From Neptunicella marina (lineage in GTDB: Bacteria; Pseudomonadota; Gammaproteobacteria; Enterobacterales; Alteromonadaceae): DNA of 45,323 nucleotides. The notes below the pieces were generated by a model. That model searched no databases. It was not told the origin of the DNA and was given only the letters and a program-made list of their open reading frames with translations. The stretch spans positions 1 to 45,323 of the forward strand of contig NZ_JACNEP010000024.1 in NCBI RefSeq assembly GCF_014270035.1. The letters are read 5' to 3'. Position 1 is the first letter of the stretch, and each line of letters starts with the position of its first letter. Below, in pieces: positions 9,498-18,465 of this stretch. Both the position numbers and the translations under genes were made by a program.

Positions 9498-11270
9498 TTA
9501 ATAAGTACGTGCTTTCGGTGGGAAAGCTTCACGAGTGACAGGTGCCATATTAACATCACGCTTAATCATCGACTCAGACTGAGGGCGATAAATACTATGA
9601 CATAACCAGTTTTCATCGTCGCGTTCAGGGAAGTCAAAGCGGCTGTGTGCACCACGGCTTTCGGTACGGAAGTTAGCTGCTACCGCAGTTGCATAGGCAG
9701 TTTCCATCAGATTATCCAACTCTAAACACTCGATACGTTGAGTATTAAAGTCAGCTGATTTGTCATCCAGACGCGCATGTTGCAAGCGTTCACGGATTTC
9801 TTTCAGTTCCTGCAAACCTTTAGCCATTGCATCGCCTTCACGGAATACCGAGAAGTTAAGCTGCATACACTGTTGCATATCTTTACGGATATCTTCAGGA
9901 CGTTCACCCTGACCCGGAGCAGAATTTTCCCAACGATTGTAACGTGCCAGAGATTGATCAACATCATCATTGGACGCCGCACGTTGTTCACCAATTTGAT
10001 CCAATGCTTTACCCAGATGTAATCCGGTTGCGCGACCGAATACCACTAAATCAAGTAACGAGTTACCGCCAAGACGGTTTGCACCATGTACAGATACACA
10101 AGCAATTTCACCACAAGCAAATAAACCATTAACAACAGTTTCTTTACCGTTTTCGTCCAAGGTTAGTGCCTGGCCATCAACATTAGTTGGAATACCACCC
10201 ATCATATAGTGACAAGTTGGTATAACAGGAATCGGTTCTTTAACAGGATCAACGTGTGCGAAAGTACGGGATAATTCACAAACACCTGGTAAGCGGGATT
10301 CCAGTACTTCTTTACCTAAGTGATCCAGCTTAAGCTTGATGTGTGGCCCCCAGGGACCGTCACATGCACGCCCTTCGCGAATTTCAGTCATCATTGAACG
10401 TGCAACTACGTCTCGAGAGGCAAGGTCTTTAGCATTAGGCGCATAACGCTCCATAAAACGCTCGCCATCTTTATTTAACAGATAGCCACCTTCACCACGA
10501 CAACCTTCCGTTACAAGAACACCTGCGCCAGCAATACCCGTCGGGTGGAACTGCCACATTTCCATATCCTGTACCGCTACGCCTGCACGTAACGCCATAC
10601 CAACACCATCACCAGTATTAATGTGCGCATTAGTAGTAGAGGCGTAAATACGACCTGCCCCGCCCGTTGCTAAAACAACGGCTTTCGACTTAAAGTAAAC
10701 CACCTCTCCGCTTTCCATATCGATAGCGGTACAACCAACAACGTCACCATCCTGATTTTTAACTAAATCAAGCGCGTACCATTCACTGAATACTTTGGTT
10801 TTGTTTTTAACATTTTGTTGATAAAGAAGATGCAATAAAGCATGGCCTGTACGGTCGGCAGCTGCGGCAGTGCGTGCAGCCTGCTCACCACCAAAGGCTT
10901 TTGACTGACCGCCAAATGGACGCTGATAAACACGGCCATTTTCAAAACGAGAAAATGGCAAACCCATGTTTTCAAGTTCAATAATAGCTTCAGGACCGGT
11001 TTTACACATGTATTCGATAGCATCCTGATCACCAATGAAATCAGAACCCTTAACGGTGTCATACATGTGCCATTCCCAGTTATCTTCATGCGCATTACCT
11101 AACGCAACAGTAATTCCACCCTGAGCAGATACTGTATGAGAACGAGTTGGAAATACTTTAGATAATAATGCACAGGATTTACCTGACTGAGAAATTTGCA
11201 GAGCCGCGCGCATACCCGCGCCACCCGCTCCGATTACAACTGCATCAAACTCATGAACAGGAATACTCAC
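9498..11270 (-). CDS. sdhA: Succinate dehydrogenase flavoprotein subunit
   Basis: Oxidises succinate to fumarate using covalently bound FAD, on the cytoplasmic face of the membrane complex. I set the start at the GTG at 11270, which overlaps the sdhD stop (GTGA). It gives [19 protein letters not shown], matching the E. coli N-terminus, and puts the FAD-linking histidine at His45 ([10 protein letters not shown]), the same number as in E. coli. A longer frame opens at 11306 but runs 12 codons into sdhD. The catalytic HPTG and HYMMGG regions are present. Length 590 residues (E. coli 588). Confidence 0.96.
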   Translation of the reverse strand: MSIPVHEFDAVVIGAGGAGMRAALQISQSGKSCALLSKVFPTRSHTVSAQGGITVALGNAHEDNWEWHMYDTVKGSDFIGDQDAIEYMCKTGPEAIIELENMGLPFSRFENGRVYQRPFGGQSKAFGGEQAARTAAAADRTGHALLHLLYQQNVKNKTKVFSEWYALDLVKNQDGDVVGCTAIDMESGEVVYFKSKAVVLATGGAGRIYASTTNAHINTGDGVGMALRAGVAVQDMEMWQFHPTGIAGAGVLVTEGCRGEGGYLLNKDGERFMERYAPNAKDLASRDVVARSMMTEIREGRACDGPWGPHIKLKLDHLGKEVLESRLPGVCELSRTFAHVDPVKEPIPVIPTCHYMMGGIPTNVDGQALTLDENGKETVVNGLFACGEIACVSVHGANRLGGNSLLDLVVFGRATGLHLGKALDQIGEQRAASNDDVDQSLARYNRWENSAPGQGERPEDIRKDMQQCMQLNFSVFREGDAMAKGLQELKEIRERLQHARLDDKSADFNTQRIECLELDNLMETAYATAVAANFRTESRGAHSRFDFPERDDENWLCHSIYRPQSESMIKRDVNMAPVTREAFPPKARTY

Positions 11271-11617
11271 TTGACACCCCACAATACAAACAGACCTGCT
11301 GCGCAATAAGCAAACGCAAGCAAGTTCAACAGAAACTGAATAGTCGCACGCACGCCAGCGGGTTTAACATAGTCAGTTAATACCTGCCATAAACCGATGC
11401 GAACATGAATCATTATGGAAACCAACGTCGCGAAAGTGAACACTTTCATAGCCAAATTGGCAAATAATGAACGCCAGACGTCATAAGTAATTGAAGGTGT
11501 GGAGATAAAAAACCACAGCATAAAAAACGAAAACGCACAGATTACCAGTGCAGTCGCACGCAATGAGACGAAGTCCTGAACTCCATTGCGTTTTAAAGAG
11601 GCCTGATTTGTTACCAT
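11267..11617 (-). CDS. sdhD: Succinate dehydrogenase membrane anchor subunit
   Basis: One of two small membrane subunits that anchor SdhAB and form the quinone and heme b sites. The start chosen, ATG at 11617, gives [16 protein letters not shown], matching E. coli MVSNASALGRNGVHDF. It overlaps the end of sdhC and has an AGGAG ribosome binding site 8 bases upstream. A longer frame from 11653 would lie deep in sdhC. Three hydrophobic segments are visible, and [13 protein letters not shown] is a family signature. Length 116 residues (E. coli 115). Confidence 0.95.
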   Translation of the reverse strand: MVTNQASLKRNGVQDFVSLRATALVICAFSFFMLWFFISTPSITYDVWRSLFANLAMKVFTFATLVSIMIHVRIGLWQVLTDYVKPAGVRATIQFLLNLLAFAYCAAGLFVLWGVK

Positions 11618-11985
11618 ACCAATACTCCTGCGATAACTGTCAATACAACCCACAATACAATGATAGCTTTTGCACTGTTATTTCCTGAGCCCAACTCTTC
11701 CCAGTGACCTAAGTCCATCACCATATGACGTAATCCACCCAAAATGTGATACGTCAGAGCAGAGATAGTTCCAATTGCAATTACTTTCCCAAACCATCCG
11801 TTTAAAGACTGCACAACACAGTCAAAACCGTCTGCTGAAGAAACCGACACCGCCCAGGCACCAATTACAAAAATTAGCGCAAAAAACAATGCCACACCGG
11901 TGACACGATGGAGGATGGAAGAAACAGCAGCTGGCGGAAAACTAATCGTATTAATTTGTAAATTTACTGGTCTTTGCTTTTTCAC
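11611..11985 (-). CDS. sdhC: Succinate dehydrogenase cytochrome b556 subunit
   Basis: Heme-binding membrane anchor of succinate dehydrogenase. It opens with KKQRPVNL, as E. coli SdhC does after its first residues. SILHRVTGV is the quinone-site helix, and YHILGGLRHMVMD contains the heme-ligand histidine. Three transmembrane helices, 124 residues. The start is GTG at 11985; no in-frame ATG lies between it and an upstream stop, and the ribosome binding site is weak. It is the first gene of the operon and diverges from gltA. Confidence 0.94.
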   Translation of the reverse strand: MKKQRPVNLQINTISFPPAAVSSILHRVTGVALFFALIFVIGAWAVSVSSADGFDCVVQSLNGWFGKVIAIGTISALTYHILGGLRHMVMDLGHWEELGSGNNSAKAIIVLWVVLTVIAGVLVW

Positions 11986-12212
11986 GATTTGTTGCCTGTT
12001 TAGTCCCCTAAGGACTGGTTATTATCATTGTCATCAAAAATCTAAACAAATTGATCTTTGACACCTGAAGCGCGTTCAGTCGAATGACTGATTAAAGCCA
12101 TAAGATAATTAGCATTATTGACTAATATCGAAGCTTCAGCTCAATCGACAAAAGTATATCCAGAGCGCCGACTAAATACAATTTTTGTTCCAAATTAGAT
12201 AGTTACAAAGGT

Positions 12213-12230
12213 CACAATTATTCAATTGTG
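12213..12230. promoter_or_regulatory. Operator-like inverted repeat upstream of gltA
   Basis: CACAATT-ATTC-AATTGTG is a perfect 7-bp inverted repeat with a 4-base centre. It lies 29 bases upstream of the probable gltA -35 box, a position suited to an activator or to a repressor of the divergent sdhC. The binding protein is unknown. It is only loosely like a CRP site. Confidence 0.4.
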
Positions 12231-12259
12231 GATAAATAATAGTCGAAATGTGATAAAAA

Positions 12260-12288
12260 TTGACTTAAGTGCGCTTTATCAGTACAAA
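12260..12288 (+). promoter_or_regulatory. Probable sigma-70 promoter of gltA
   Basis: TTGACT (12260-12265), a 17-base spacer and TACAAA (12283-12288). The -35 box matches five of six consensus bases and the -10 box four of six. It would place transcription start near 12295, about 48 bases before the gltA ATG. Confidence 0.5.
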
Positions 12289-12343
12289 TAGCGGCTATTT
12301 TTAATAGCTTAGACCACAGAAAAATTCTGAAGGAGAGCAACAA

Positions 12344-13624
12344 ATGGCAGATAATAAAGCCACTCTGACGGTTGGAGACAAGGTAATTGAATTACCCGTT
12401 CTAACTGGTACCGCTGGTCATCCCGTTATCGATGTTCGCAGCCTTGGTGCGAATGGTTATTTCACGTTTGACCCGGGTTTTATGGCCACAGGATCCTGCG
12501 AATCAGACATCACTTATATTGATGGTGCAAAAGGCATTCTGTTACATCGCGGTTACCCCATTGATGAACTGGCCCGTGATGCTGATTATTTAGAAGTATG
12601 CTACATGTTGCTGCACGGTGAAGCTCCTAGCGCTGACGAGTATGCTAAGTTCAAGCAAACCATTACTCATCACACCTTGGTACATGATCAGGTTAACAAT
12701 TTCTTCCGCGGATTCCGCCGTGATGCACACCCTATGGCCATGTTATGTGGCACAGTTGGTGCAATGTCGTCTTTTTATCATGATGATTTAAACATTTCAG
12801 ATGAAGATCAGCGTTTACGCAGTGCGTATCGTTTGGTTGCCAAAATGCCAACGTTGGTTGCCATGTGTTATAAATACAACATAGGTCAACCATTCGTGTA
12901 TCCACGCAATGACTTAAGTTATTCAGAGAATTTCTTAAATATGATGTTCTCTGTACCCGCAGAACAATACAAAATCAGCCCGGCAGTTGCACGCGCTGTT
13001 GACCGTATTTTCACCCTTCATGCTGATCACGAACAAAACGCGTCAACGTCAACGGTTCGTCTGGCTGGCTCTTCAGGTGCAAACCCCTATGCATGTATTG
13101 CAGCCGGTGTGGCATCTTTATGGGGCCCGGCACATGGTGGCGCCAATGAAGCCTGCTTAAATATGCTTCAGGAAATCGGCAGCGTAGACCGTATTCCTGA
13201 GTTTATTGAACGCGCAAAAGACAAAAATGACCCTTTCCGTTTGATGGGCTTTGGTCACCGCGTGTATAAAAACTTCGATCCTCGTGCAACTGTAATGCGT
13301 GAGAGCTGTCATGAAGTATTAGCAGAATTGAACATTGACGATCCTTTGTTAGAAGTTGCAATGGAATTAGAAAAAATTGCGTTAAATGATGAATATTTTG
13401 CTGAAAAGAAACTCTTCCCTAATGTGGACTTCTATTCAGGCATCATTTTAAAAGCAATAGGTATCCCAACTAATATGTTCACTTGTATTTTTGCATTAGC
13501 ACGTACAGTTGGTTGGATTTCTCACTGGCATGAAATGTTATCGCAGCCAGGTCAGAAAATTGGTCGTCCTCGTCAGTTATATACTGGCCACGCCCAGCGT
13601 CCATTTAACAAAATCGACAAATAA
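12344..13624 (+). CDS. gltA: Citrate synthase (type II, hexameric)
   Basis: Condenses acetyl-CoA and oxaloacetate to citrate, the entry step of the TCA cycle. Catalytic regions are visible: [10 protein letters not shown] with the first histidine, [15 protein letters not shown] with the second, and the aspartate in VDFYSGI. The N-terminal beta domain typical of the Gram-negative, NADH-sensitive type is present. Length 426 residues (E. coli 427). A good AAGGAGA ribosome binding site precedes the ATG. A terminator follows at 13654-13684. It diverges from sdhC. Confidence 0.97.
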   Translation: MADNKATLTVGDKVIELPVLTGTAGHPVIDVRSLGANGYFTFDPGFMATGSCESDITYIDGAKGILLHRGYPIDELARDADYLEVCYMLLHGEAPSADEYAKFKQTITHHTLVHDQVNNFFRGFRRDAHPMAMLCGTVGAMSSFYHDDLNISDEDQRLRSAYRLVAKMPTLVAMCYKYNIGQPFVYPRNDLSYSENFLNMMFSVPAEQYKISPAVARAVDRIFTLHADHEQNASTSTVRLAGSSGANPYACIAAGVASLWGPAHGGANEACLNMLQEIGSVDRIPEFIERAKDKNDPFRLMGFGHRVYKNFDPRATVMRESCHEVLAELNIDDPLLEVAMELEKIALNDEYFAEKKLFPNVDFYSGIILKAIGIPTNMFTCIFALARTVGWISHWHEMLSQPGQKIGRPRQLYTGHAQRPFNKIDK

Positions 13625-13653
13625 TACGTTTAACAAAAAGTTAAATCGTAAAG

Positions 13654-13684
13654 AAAAAAAGCCGGATGTTAATTCGGCTTTTTT
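13654..13684 (+). terminator. Intrinsic terminator after gltA
   Basis: An A-rich lead, a 7-bp stem AGCCGGA/TTCGGCT (one G-U pair) with a 6-base loop, then TTTTTT. It lies about 30 bases after the gltA stop. Confidence 0.8.
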
Positions 13685-13790
13685 AATGCGTAAAATAAAT
13701 GTTAACAAAATTAAGGCTAGTTAAATCAATCACTTCTTATTTGTTTATTCAGTGAACTGAATACGTAGCTGTGCTATACAGAACATCTAC

Positions 13791-14363
13791 ATGTTATTGC
13801 CAAATAAAGCACCGGACTCATTAATGAATTTTGATTACCTGTTTATTTTTGCCGTTATTGCTGGATTCTTGCTGACACGAAAATGGCTGAATATGCTGTT
13901 TGATCGTATTACTGCAACCAAACAGGCTTCACTGCAGCGTAAATTAATGGTTCGTCAATTACTGTTAGTTGCCCACTCAATATTTTTTATCATTGTTGGC
14001 ACACTTATTTTGGGGATTGATTACGGTCAGTTTACTGTATTTTTGTCGTCAGCCTTTGCCATATTAGGCGTCGCTCTGTTTGCACAATGGTCAATATTAA
14101 GTAATGTTACCGCCGGTGTACTAATGTTCTTTAACTTTCCCTATCGTGTCGGAGATTGCATACGAGTTGTGAACAAAGATTATGATTTAGTCGGAATTAT
14201 TGAAGAAATCAGCAGCTTTCACGTACTTATTCGCCACAGAAATGGTGAACTTATCACCTACCCCAACAGTTTAATCCTGCAAACACCGGTCATTAAATTA
14301 AGTGAAGCATCAACAGAAATGACAGATGTTATCGCCAAGGTGAGTGATACAAAAAATAATTAA
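13791..14363 (+). CDS. Small MscS-like mechanosensitive channel protein
   Basis: A membrane protein with hydrophobic segments at about residues 16-35, 56-75 and 80-115. A compact beta domain follows, with YRVGDCIRV, GIIEEISSFHVLIR and NGELITYPNSLIL as in the MscS beta domain. It is 190 residues, shorter than MscS (286), and lacks the C-terminal alpha-beta domain that forms the MscS cage. A second start at 13824 (MNFDYLF) is possible; neither has a strong ribosome binding site. Its stop shares a TTAA with the stop of the convergent gene at 14360. It probably eases osmotic stress, but its gating is unknown. Confidence 0.75.
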   Translation: MLLPNKAPDSLMNFDYLFIFAVIAGFLLTRKWLNMLFDRITATKQASLQRKLMVRQLLLVAHSIFFIIVGTLILGIDYGQFTVFLSSAFAILGVALFAQWSILSNVTAGVLMFFNFPYRVGDCIRVVNKDYDLVGIIEEISSFHVLIRHRNGELITYPNSLILQTPVIKLSEASTEMTDVIAKVSDTKNN

Positions 14364-15109
14364 GGTTGAGTAGCAGGACGAATGCCCATTCTTTGTTGGC
14401 GCTGCTTAATATACTGACCGGCATCGGGTGGTGCTGAGCATTTAATCATGCCGCCCAATAACCCGGTCATGACTGCAGTAACTTTGCGTGCCACGCCGTC
14501 GCAATTAGCTTTGACAGTCAAATCCTCTACTAATTTTTCCTGCTCTGATAGTTGTGGAATCTGCGAAGGTTTAATTAACGGCGAGATTTGTCTAAAACGA
14601 AAATTCTGAGCTTGTTCATTTGCCATTTTTAACTGGTGTTCTGCATTTAAATTACGCATATATTGTCTGGTCATTTTTAGCGTAGTTTGACTTTCTCGCT
14701 TTTTGTTTGTTGGAGATTTAGACAGCGGAGTATCTTTTTGAATTTGCTCAATTTCAGTAGTGTCAGGTTGTGGCTGATTTTCTTTTTGCTGTTTAATGGC
14801 TACAGGAGGTTTTTCAGTTTCATTTATAGTTGGTGCAGCCAGTATTTGTGGTTCAGTTTCTGATTCGGTTTTCTCAACAACGATAGTTGATGTCTCAGGT
14901 TTAGCAAAAACCAGTTTAGCTTTTATCGTTTTTAATGCTGGACGTATTTGTTTTTCTTTATACGCTGAGATGGGCCATTGCCAAAGGTATAAAACTAACC
15001 CATGAGCTAAAACTGAAATAACCAGTAATTTCCACGGAAAGTGTTCTACTTTGGGTGCCGTAAAATGAATATCTTGTGTTAAATCTGACAAAGAATTGAT
15101 GGCGTCCAT
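14360..15109 (-). CDS. TonB-like single-span protein of unknown function
   Basis: I do not recognise a named family. There is a short cytoplasmic head and one membrane helix (about residues 26-44, containing LAHGLVLYLW). A long Pro/Glu/Lys/Thr-rich stretch (about 55-150) follows. Then comes a more ordered C-terminal region with two cysteines (NCDGVAR and GMIKCSAPP) that could form a disulfide. The layout is that of TonB or a TonB-like envelope-spanning protein, but the C-terminus does not look like a TonB domain and no ExbB/ExbD genes are nearby. It is convergent with the MscS-like gene, overlapping by 4 bases. Confidence 0.6.
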   Translation of the reverse strand: MDAINSLSDLTQDIHFTAPKVEHFPWKLLVISVLAHGLVLYLWQWPISAYKEKQIRPALKTIKAKLVFAKPETSTIVVEKTESETEPQILAAPTINETEKPPVAIKQQKENQPQPDTTEIEQIQKDTPLSKSPTNKKRESQTTLKMTRQYMRNLNAEHQLKMANEQAQNFRFRQISPLIKPSQIPQLSEQEKLVEDLTVKANCDGVARKVTAVMTGLLGGMIKCSAPPDAGQYIKQRQQRMGIRPATQP

Positions 15110-15185
15110 GATCCGGTAAACAAAACTTTAAGCAATCATAAGAGCCATCAAATTCTAATTAGTTCCCAAGTACAAAAGCAGGTTA

Positions 15186-15836
15186 TTAACTCGCTTTTTG
15201 CATACTAAGATGGCTAACAATGTCGTCAATTGTCAGCACTGGTATTGCGTGCAGCTCTGCAAAGCGGACAACGTCGGGCGTTTTAGCCATAGTACCATCG
15301 TCGTTGGTTAACTCGCACAACACACCACTTGGTGATAAACCGGCAAGCTGCATTAAGTTAATCGTTCCTTCAGTATGTCCTCTTCGGGCTAAAACGCCAC
15401 CGGGATTGGCTCGAAGAGGAAAAACATGTCCAGGCGAACAAATATTTTCATGATTGTTCTGAGTATTGACGGCTGCTTTAATCGTGGTTAACCGATCCTT
15501 TGCCGACACGCCTGTCGTAACACCGTCTTTCGCTTCAATTGATACCGTAAAAGCGGTTTGATATGCGCTAGTGTTATTTTTTACCATTGGCCTTAGGCCA
15601 AGCCTGTTTATATCTTCATCTTGCAGACATAAACACACGATGCCACTGCAATGGCGGATCATAAACGCCATTTGTTGCTCGGTAAGAAAATCGGTTGAAT
15701 AAATAAGATCGCCTTCATTTTCACGATCTTCATCATCAAGCAGTAAAACTGCCCCTCCTCGCTTTAAGGAAGCAATTGCACTTTGCAATCTCGATGATGG
15801 TGTGGAATGTTGAAACGTTGAAATGATCTGACTCAT
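15186..15836 (-). CDS. ribB: 3,4-dihydroxy-2-butanone 4-phosphate synthase
   Basis: Makes the four-carbon precursor of riboflavin from ribulose 5-phosphate. [11 protein letters not shown] near residue 34 supplies the metal and substrate acidic residues. [11 protein letters not shown] and [10 protein letters not shown] are family motifs, and the late HTEGTINL segment completes the site. At 216 residues it is a stand-alone RibB (E. coli 217), not a RibBA fusion. It is preceded by an FMN riboswitch (15951-16102) and a terminator (15914-15936), so high FMN should stop transcription before the gene. Confidence 0.96.
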   Translation of the reverse strand: MSQIISTFQHSTPSSRLQSAIASLKRGGAVLLLDDEDRENEGDLIYSTDFLTEQQMAFMIRHCSGIVCLCLQDEDINRLGLRPMVKNNTSAYQTAFTVSIEAKDGVTTGVSAKDRLTTIKAAVNTQNNHENICSPGHVFPLRANPGGVLARRGHTEGTINLMQLAGLSPSGVLCELTNDDGTMAKTPDVVRFAELHAIPVLTIDDIVSHLSMQKAS

Positions 15837-15913
15837 GGTAATTCCTCAATATAAGATAACCAGAATCAGGGCGTTAAAAAGCACAAAAACAGCGAACTAT
15901 TTTTGAACAACAC

Positions 15914-15936
15914 AAAAAGCCATGTCAAAACATGGC
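15914..15936 (-). terminator. Terminator forming the ribB riboswitch expression platform
   Basis: On the minus strand GCCATG-TTTTGA-CATGGC is followed by TTTTTGTG. It lies between the FMN aptamer and the ribB start, about 78 bases before the ATG. It is the expected output element of the riboswitch, favoured when FMN is bound. Confidence 0.8.
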
Positions 15937-15950
15937 ATCAGGTTGTTTTA

Positions 15951-16102
15951 TGCTCTCCCATCCGGACTATAACCGTCGGCTCTGGATTAAATAAAGATAT
16001 CGCACCAGATCTGCTGACCCTGAAAGTTCAGGCGCTCGCGGGCTGATTATTCGTAACGAACAAAACACCGCCGGTGGGGAATTTCACCCCGCCCTGAGAA
16101 TA
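15951..16102 (-). ncRNA. FMN riboswitch (RFN element)
   Basis: Read on the minus strand, the conserved RFN blocks occur in order: AGGGCGGGGTGAAATTCCCC, ACCGGCGGT, AGCCCGCGAGC, GGTCAGCAGATCTGGTG, CCAGAGCCGACGGTTA and AGTCCGGATGGGAGA. These form the six-helix FMN aptamer. It lies directly upstream of ribB, with a terminator between, and so most likely represses by premature termination. Confidence 0.96.
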
Positions 16103-16145
16103 AAACAAATGTATTTACCTGAGTAATTTCAGGCAGTGGAACTAT

Positions 16146-16175
16146 AAAAAAGAGTTGAGGCCCGGGCAAGCCCGG
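16146..16175 (-). terminator. Probable terminator after the MscS-family gene
   Basis: On the minus strand CCGGGC-TT-GCCCGG, then ten bases, then TTTTTT. It begins 9 bases after the stop of the gene at 16184. The gap between stem and T-run makes it weaker than a textbook terminator. It separates the corA-mscS pair from the ribB leader. Confidence 0.45.
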
Positions 16176-16183
16176 AACCATAA

Positions 16184-17056
16184 TTAGTTTTGTACAGAAT
16201 GGTGAACTGGTAATTCACTTGAGCGAATATGTAAATCCCGTTGTGGAAATGGAATTTCAATGTCGTATTTACGTAAGGCATCATCAATCGCCCACAGATA
16301 GTCTGAATAGAGTGCTGTAGGCCGTTTAACTTGCTCAGGGTTCACCCAAACGCCAAGTGTAAAATTAAGTGCGCTGTCACCAAATCCTGTCATCCAGACA
16401 ACAGGCTCATGTCCTTGTGTATCCAACGTATATTTCACATTTAAAGCAGCTTCAAGCGCCGCCTTTTTAACAATGGTCTTATCGCTGCCATAAGCCACAC
16501 CAAATGGAATACGAAAACGGCGGATATTATCTTGTAACGTCCAGTTAGTTAGCATGCCACTGGCGAGTTCAGAGTTTGGGATCAATACATCGACATTATC
16601 ATTGGTGCGAATTAAGGTTGCCCGCATATGGATAGCCTTCACTTCTCCCACTACGCCGGAACTTAGCTCAATAAAGTCACCTACCTTGATACTTTTTTCT
16701 AACAGAATAATAAGGCCGGAAACAAAGTTATTCACGACACCTTGCAAACCCAGACCAATCCCAATGCCCAGTGCACTGGCAATCAGGGCTAGTTTCCCAA
16801 CATCAATTCCCAGGCTGGAAACCGCCACAACAAAACCAATGGTCAGCACAACATAATGTAAGATGCGATTTATAACGTATATTTGTGCCAGTGCGGAGTT
16901 ATCGCGCCCATGACCAAGACGGGATAGACCGCGTCGTAATAATTTAGACAAGACAAAAGTTAATACCACAATAACCAGTGCGGTAATCAGTTGGTTCAGG
17001 GTGATACTGTATTCACCGAAACGGAACAGCTCTGTATTCCACCATTTCATATCCAT
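16184..17056 (-). CDS. MscS-family mechanosensitive ion channel
   Basis: Inner-membrane channel that opens under membrane tension to release solutes. Hydrophobic segments lie at about residues 18-38, 66-85 and 88-118. The third is the Gly/Ala-rich pore helix (ALGIGIGLGLQGVVNNFVSG). The beta domain follows (KVGDFIEL, GEVKAIHMRATLIRT, VLIPNSELASG), then a C-terminal alpha-beta domain ending in EIPFPQRDLHI, typical of the family. Length is 290 residues, close to MscS (286). It starts 6 bases after the corA stop, so the two are probably co-transcribed. Confidence 0.9.
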   Translation of the reverse strand: MDMKWWNTELFRFGEYSITLNQLITALVIVVLTFVLSKLLRRGLSRLGHGRDNSALAQIYVINRILHYVVLTIGFVVAVSSLGIDVGKLALIASALGIGIGLGLQGVVNNFVSGLIILLEKSIKVGDFIELSSGVVGEVKAIHMRATLIRTNDNVDVLIPNSELASGMLTNWTLQDNIRRFRIPFGVAYGSDKTIVKKAALEAALNVKYTLDTQGHEPVVWMTGFGDSALNFTLGVWVNPEQVKRPTALYSDYLWAIDDALRKYDIEIPFPQRDLHIRSSELPVHHSVQN

Positions 17057-17062
17057 TTTCTG

Positions 17063-18028
17063 CTACATCCAGCGTCGTTTTTTAAAGAAGGTTAACAAGC
17101 TAATGGCAATAATCGCCATCACCCCCAGTAAAATAAAATAACCATATTTCCATTTTAATTCGGGAATAACCTCAAAGTTCATGCCATACAGACCAGCAAG
17201 GAAGCTTAAGGGTACAAAAATCGCTGTTATCACAGTTAATACCCGCATGGTATTATTTAGCTGGTGAGAACTAATCGATAAATAACCATCGAGTAAATCA
17301 CCACATATTTCGTAATGCATTTGCACCAGTGTATACAGCCGGTCAAATCGGTCTTTTAAATCGATAATATCGTGGTGATGCTGTGGAGAAATATAGGTGC
17401 TTTCCAACGCGTATTCGGACTGCAACACATCACTAATTCCGGTGTGATAGTTAAATACCCGACGGAGTTTAACCAGCCGTGAACGGTACGATACGAGCTC
17501 CGCCATCATCTGGTCATTACCGCGCTGTAAAAACTCATCTTCCATATCACTTAAGTTCGACTCAAATTCGAGAATCTGTTCCAGGTACACACCCGCTGAG
17601 GCATGCATGACTTTCAGTGCAACATGTAACGGGCTTTCTGACAAATAACGTTGCTTTGTACCCCATACTTTATCAATACCTTTAGAATGACCATGACGCA
17701 CGCTAATCACACAATTCCCACTGACAAAAAATGCCAGTTGAAGATGGGTAATATCTAAATCAGCATTAATCGCGAGTACACCGCGATAAAGGATAAAAAT
17801 GTGTTCATCAAAAAATTCTATTTTAGGAGGATGACGAGCACGCAATGCATCTTCAATGGCCAGAGGGTGGCAACCGCGCTCTGTTAACAGCGACTGAACC
17901 ATGTCACGATTATTGTTGTTAAGTTCAATATCAATCCAGATTTTATGTTTATCGGTTAATTGCGCGATGAGGTCCTGTTGCCCATGCTGAATGTCACCAT
18001 GTTGGTCGAGTAGTTGAGTACGTATCAT
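17063..18028 (-). CDS. corA: CorA-family divalent cation transporter
   Basis: Inner-membrane channel for Mg2+ and possibly Co2+ or Ni2+. A long soluble N-terminal domain and a coiled stalk helix precede two C-terminal membrane helices (about residues 258-280 and 292-315). The YGMNFE motif sits between them and ends the first helix, as in E. coli CorA. A basic tail, FKKRRWM, closes the protein. Length 321 residues (E. coli 316). ZntB is a related alternative, but the YGMNFEVIPELKW stretch is closest to CorA. Confidence 0.88.
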   Translation of the reverse strand: MIRTQLLDQHGDIQHGQQDLIAQLTDKHKIWIDIELNNNNRDMVQSLLTERGCHPLAIEDALRARHPPKIEFFDEHIFILYRGVLAINADLDITHLQLAFFVSGNCVISVRHGHSKGIDKVWGTKQRYLSESPLHVALKVMHASAGVYLEQILEFESNLSDMEDEFLQRGNDQMMAELVSYRSRLVKLRRVFNYHTGISDVLQSEYALESTYISPQHHHDIIDLKDRFDRLYTLVQMHYEICGDLLDGYLSISSHQLNNTMRVLTVITAIFVPLSFLAGLYGMNFEVIPELKWKYGYFILLGVMAIIAISLLTFFKKRRWM

Positions 18029-18059
18029 TGATTCTCCAATGCTTTAGCATAATAAATGC

Positions 18060-18305
18060 TTAACGTTTATGATCCTTTAACCATTCATTTAACAGCTTAA
18101 TTTGCCCACATTTATATGCAGCATAGGTTATGCGCAACGCATTGCTCAACAATTCGCTGTCTGTCCAGCCTGATTTGTCAGCTAAATCCTGATAACACTG
18201 CAATGCTTCCGGTGTCACATATCCCCTAATTTCTTTATTTCCTTTTAGCTTTTGTCTCTCCCTGTAACGCCGCTGTTTTTCAGCATTTGCGTTTAGTTTT
18301 TTCAC
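18060..18305 (-). CDS. Small conserved-looking hypothetical protein
   Basis: 81 residues with a basic N-terminus (MKKLNANAEKQRRYRERQK). A segment follows that could be a short strand plus two helices (IRGYVTPEALQCYQDLADKSGWTDSELLSNALRI, given here only as the region of residues 27-59). This resembles a ribbon-helix-helix DNA-binding layout, but I cannot assign a family. The start is GTG with a good AGGAGAAG ribosome binding site, which supports it being a real gene. It lies 31 bases upstream of corA on the same strand. Confidence 0.55.
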   Translation of the reverse strand: MKKLNANAEKQRRYRERQKLKGNKEIRGYVTPEALQCYQDLADKSGWTDSELLSNALRITYAAYKCGQIKLLNEWLKDHKR

Positions 18306-18406
18306 GAAGCAGCTTCTCCTGCAATAATTTAGTCACCTGAATGTGCGAATATCATATCCTTTGTCCTGCACTGCACAAAATAATTTAAAAAAAACACTGC
18401 TCAGAG

Positions 18407-18435
18407 TTGTTTAGCGTACAAGTGTTCGCTAAATT
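18407..18435 (+). promoter_or_regulatory. Probable fabA promoter
   Basis: TTGTTT (18407-18412), a 17-base spacer and TAAATT (18430-18435). Both boxes are moderate matches to sigma-70. The spacer is filled by the FabR-type operator, so repressor and RNA polymerase would compete. Confidence 0.45.
18410..18433. promoter_or_regulatory. FabR-type operator upstream of fabA
   Basis: TTTAGCGTACA-AG-TGTTCGCTAAA is an 11-bp inverted repeat with a single mismatch. It closely resembles the AGCGTACA/TGTTCGCT palindrome bound by FabR in front of fabA and fabB in gammaproteobacteria. FabR represses unsaturated fatty acid synthesis when unsaturated acyl-CoA or acyl-ACP is plentiful. No fabR gene lies in the window. 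Confidence 0.8.
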
Positions 18436-18465
18436 ACGGGCTCTTCAAAAATAGTGACGTAGTTT

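Larger units (their letters stand above)
11986..12343. promoter_or_regulatory. Divergent control region between sdhC and gltA
   Basis: A 358-base AT-rich gap between two divergent TCA-cycle units, the same arrangement as in E. coli. It holds a gltA-facing promoter (12260-12288) and an 18-base operator-like palindrome (12213-12230). TGTGAT at 12250-12255 could be half of a CRP site, but its partner is poor. No clear -10/-35 pair for sdhC stands out. I see no small gene here. Confidence 0.6.

Noticed and set aside
11271-11306. Longer sdhA start at 11306
   Set aside because: It adds 12 residues inside sdhD with no family match. The GTG at 11270 aligns with E. coli SdhA and places the FAD histidine at position 45.
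12248-12268. CRP-like site upstream of gltA
   Set aside because: TGTGAT is a good half-site, but the second half (TTGACTT) does not match TCACA and overlaps the -35 box.
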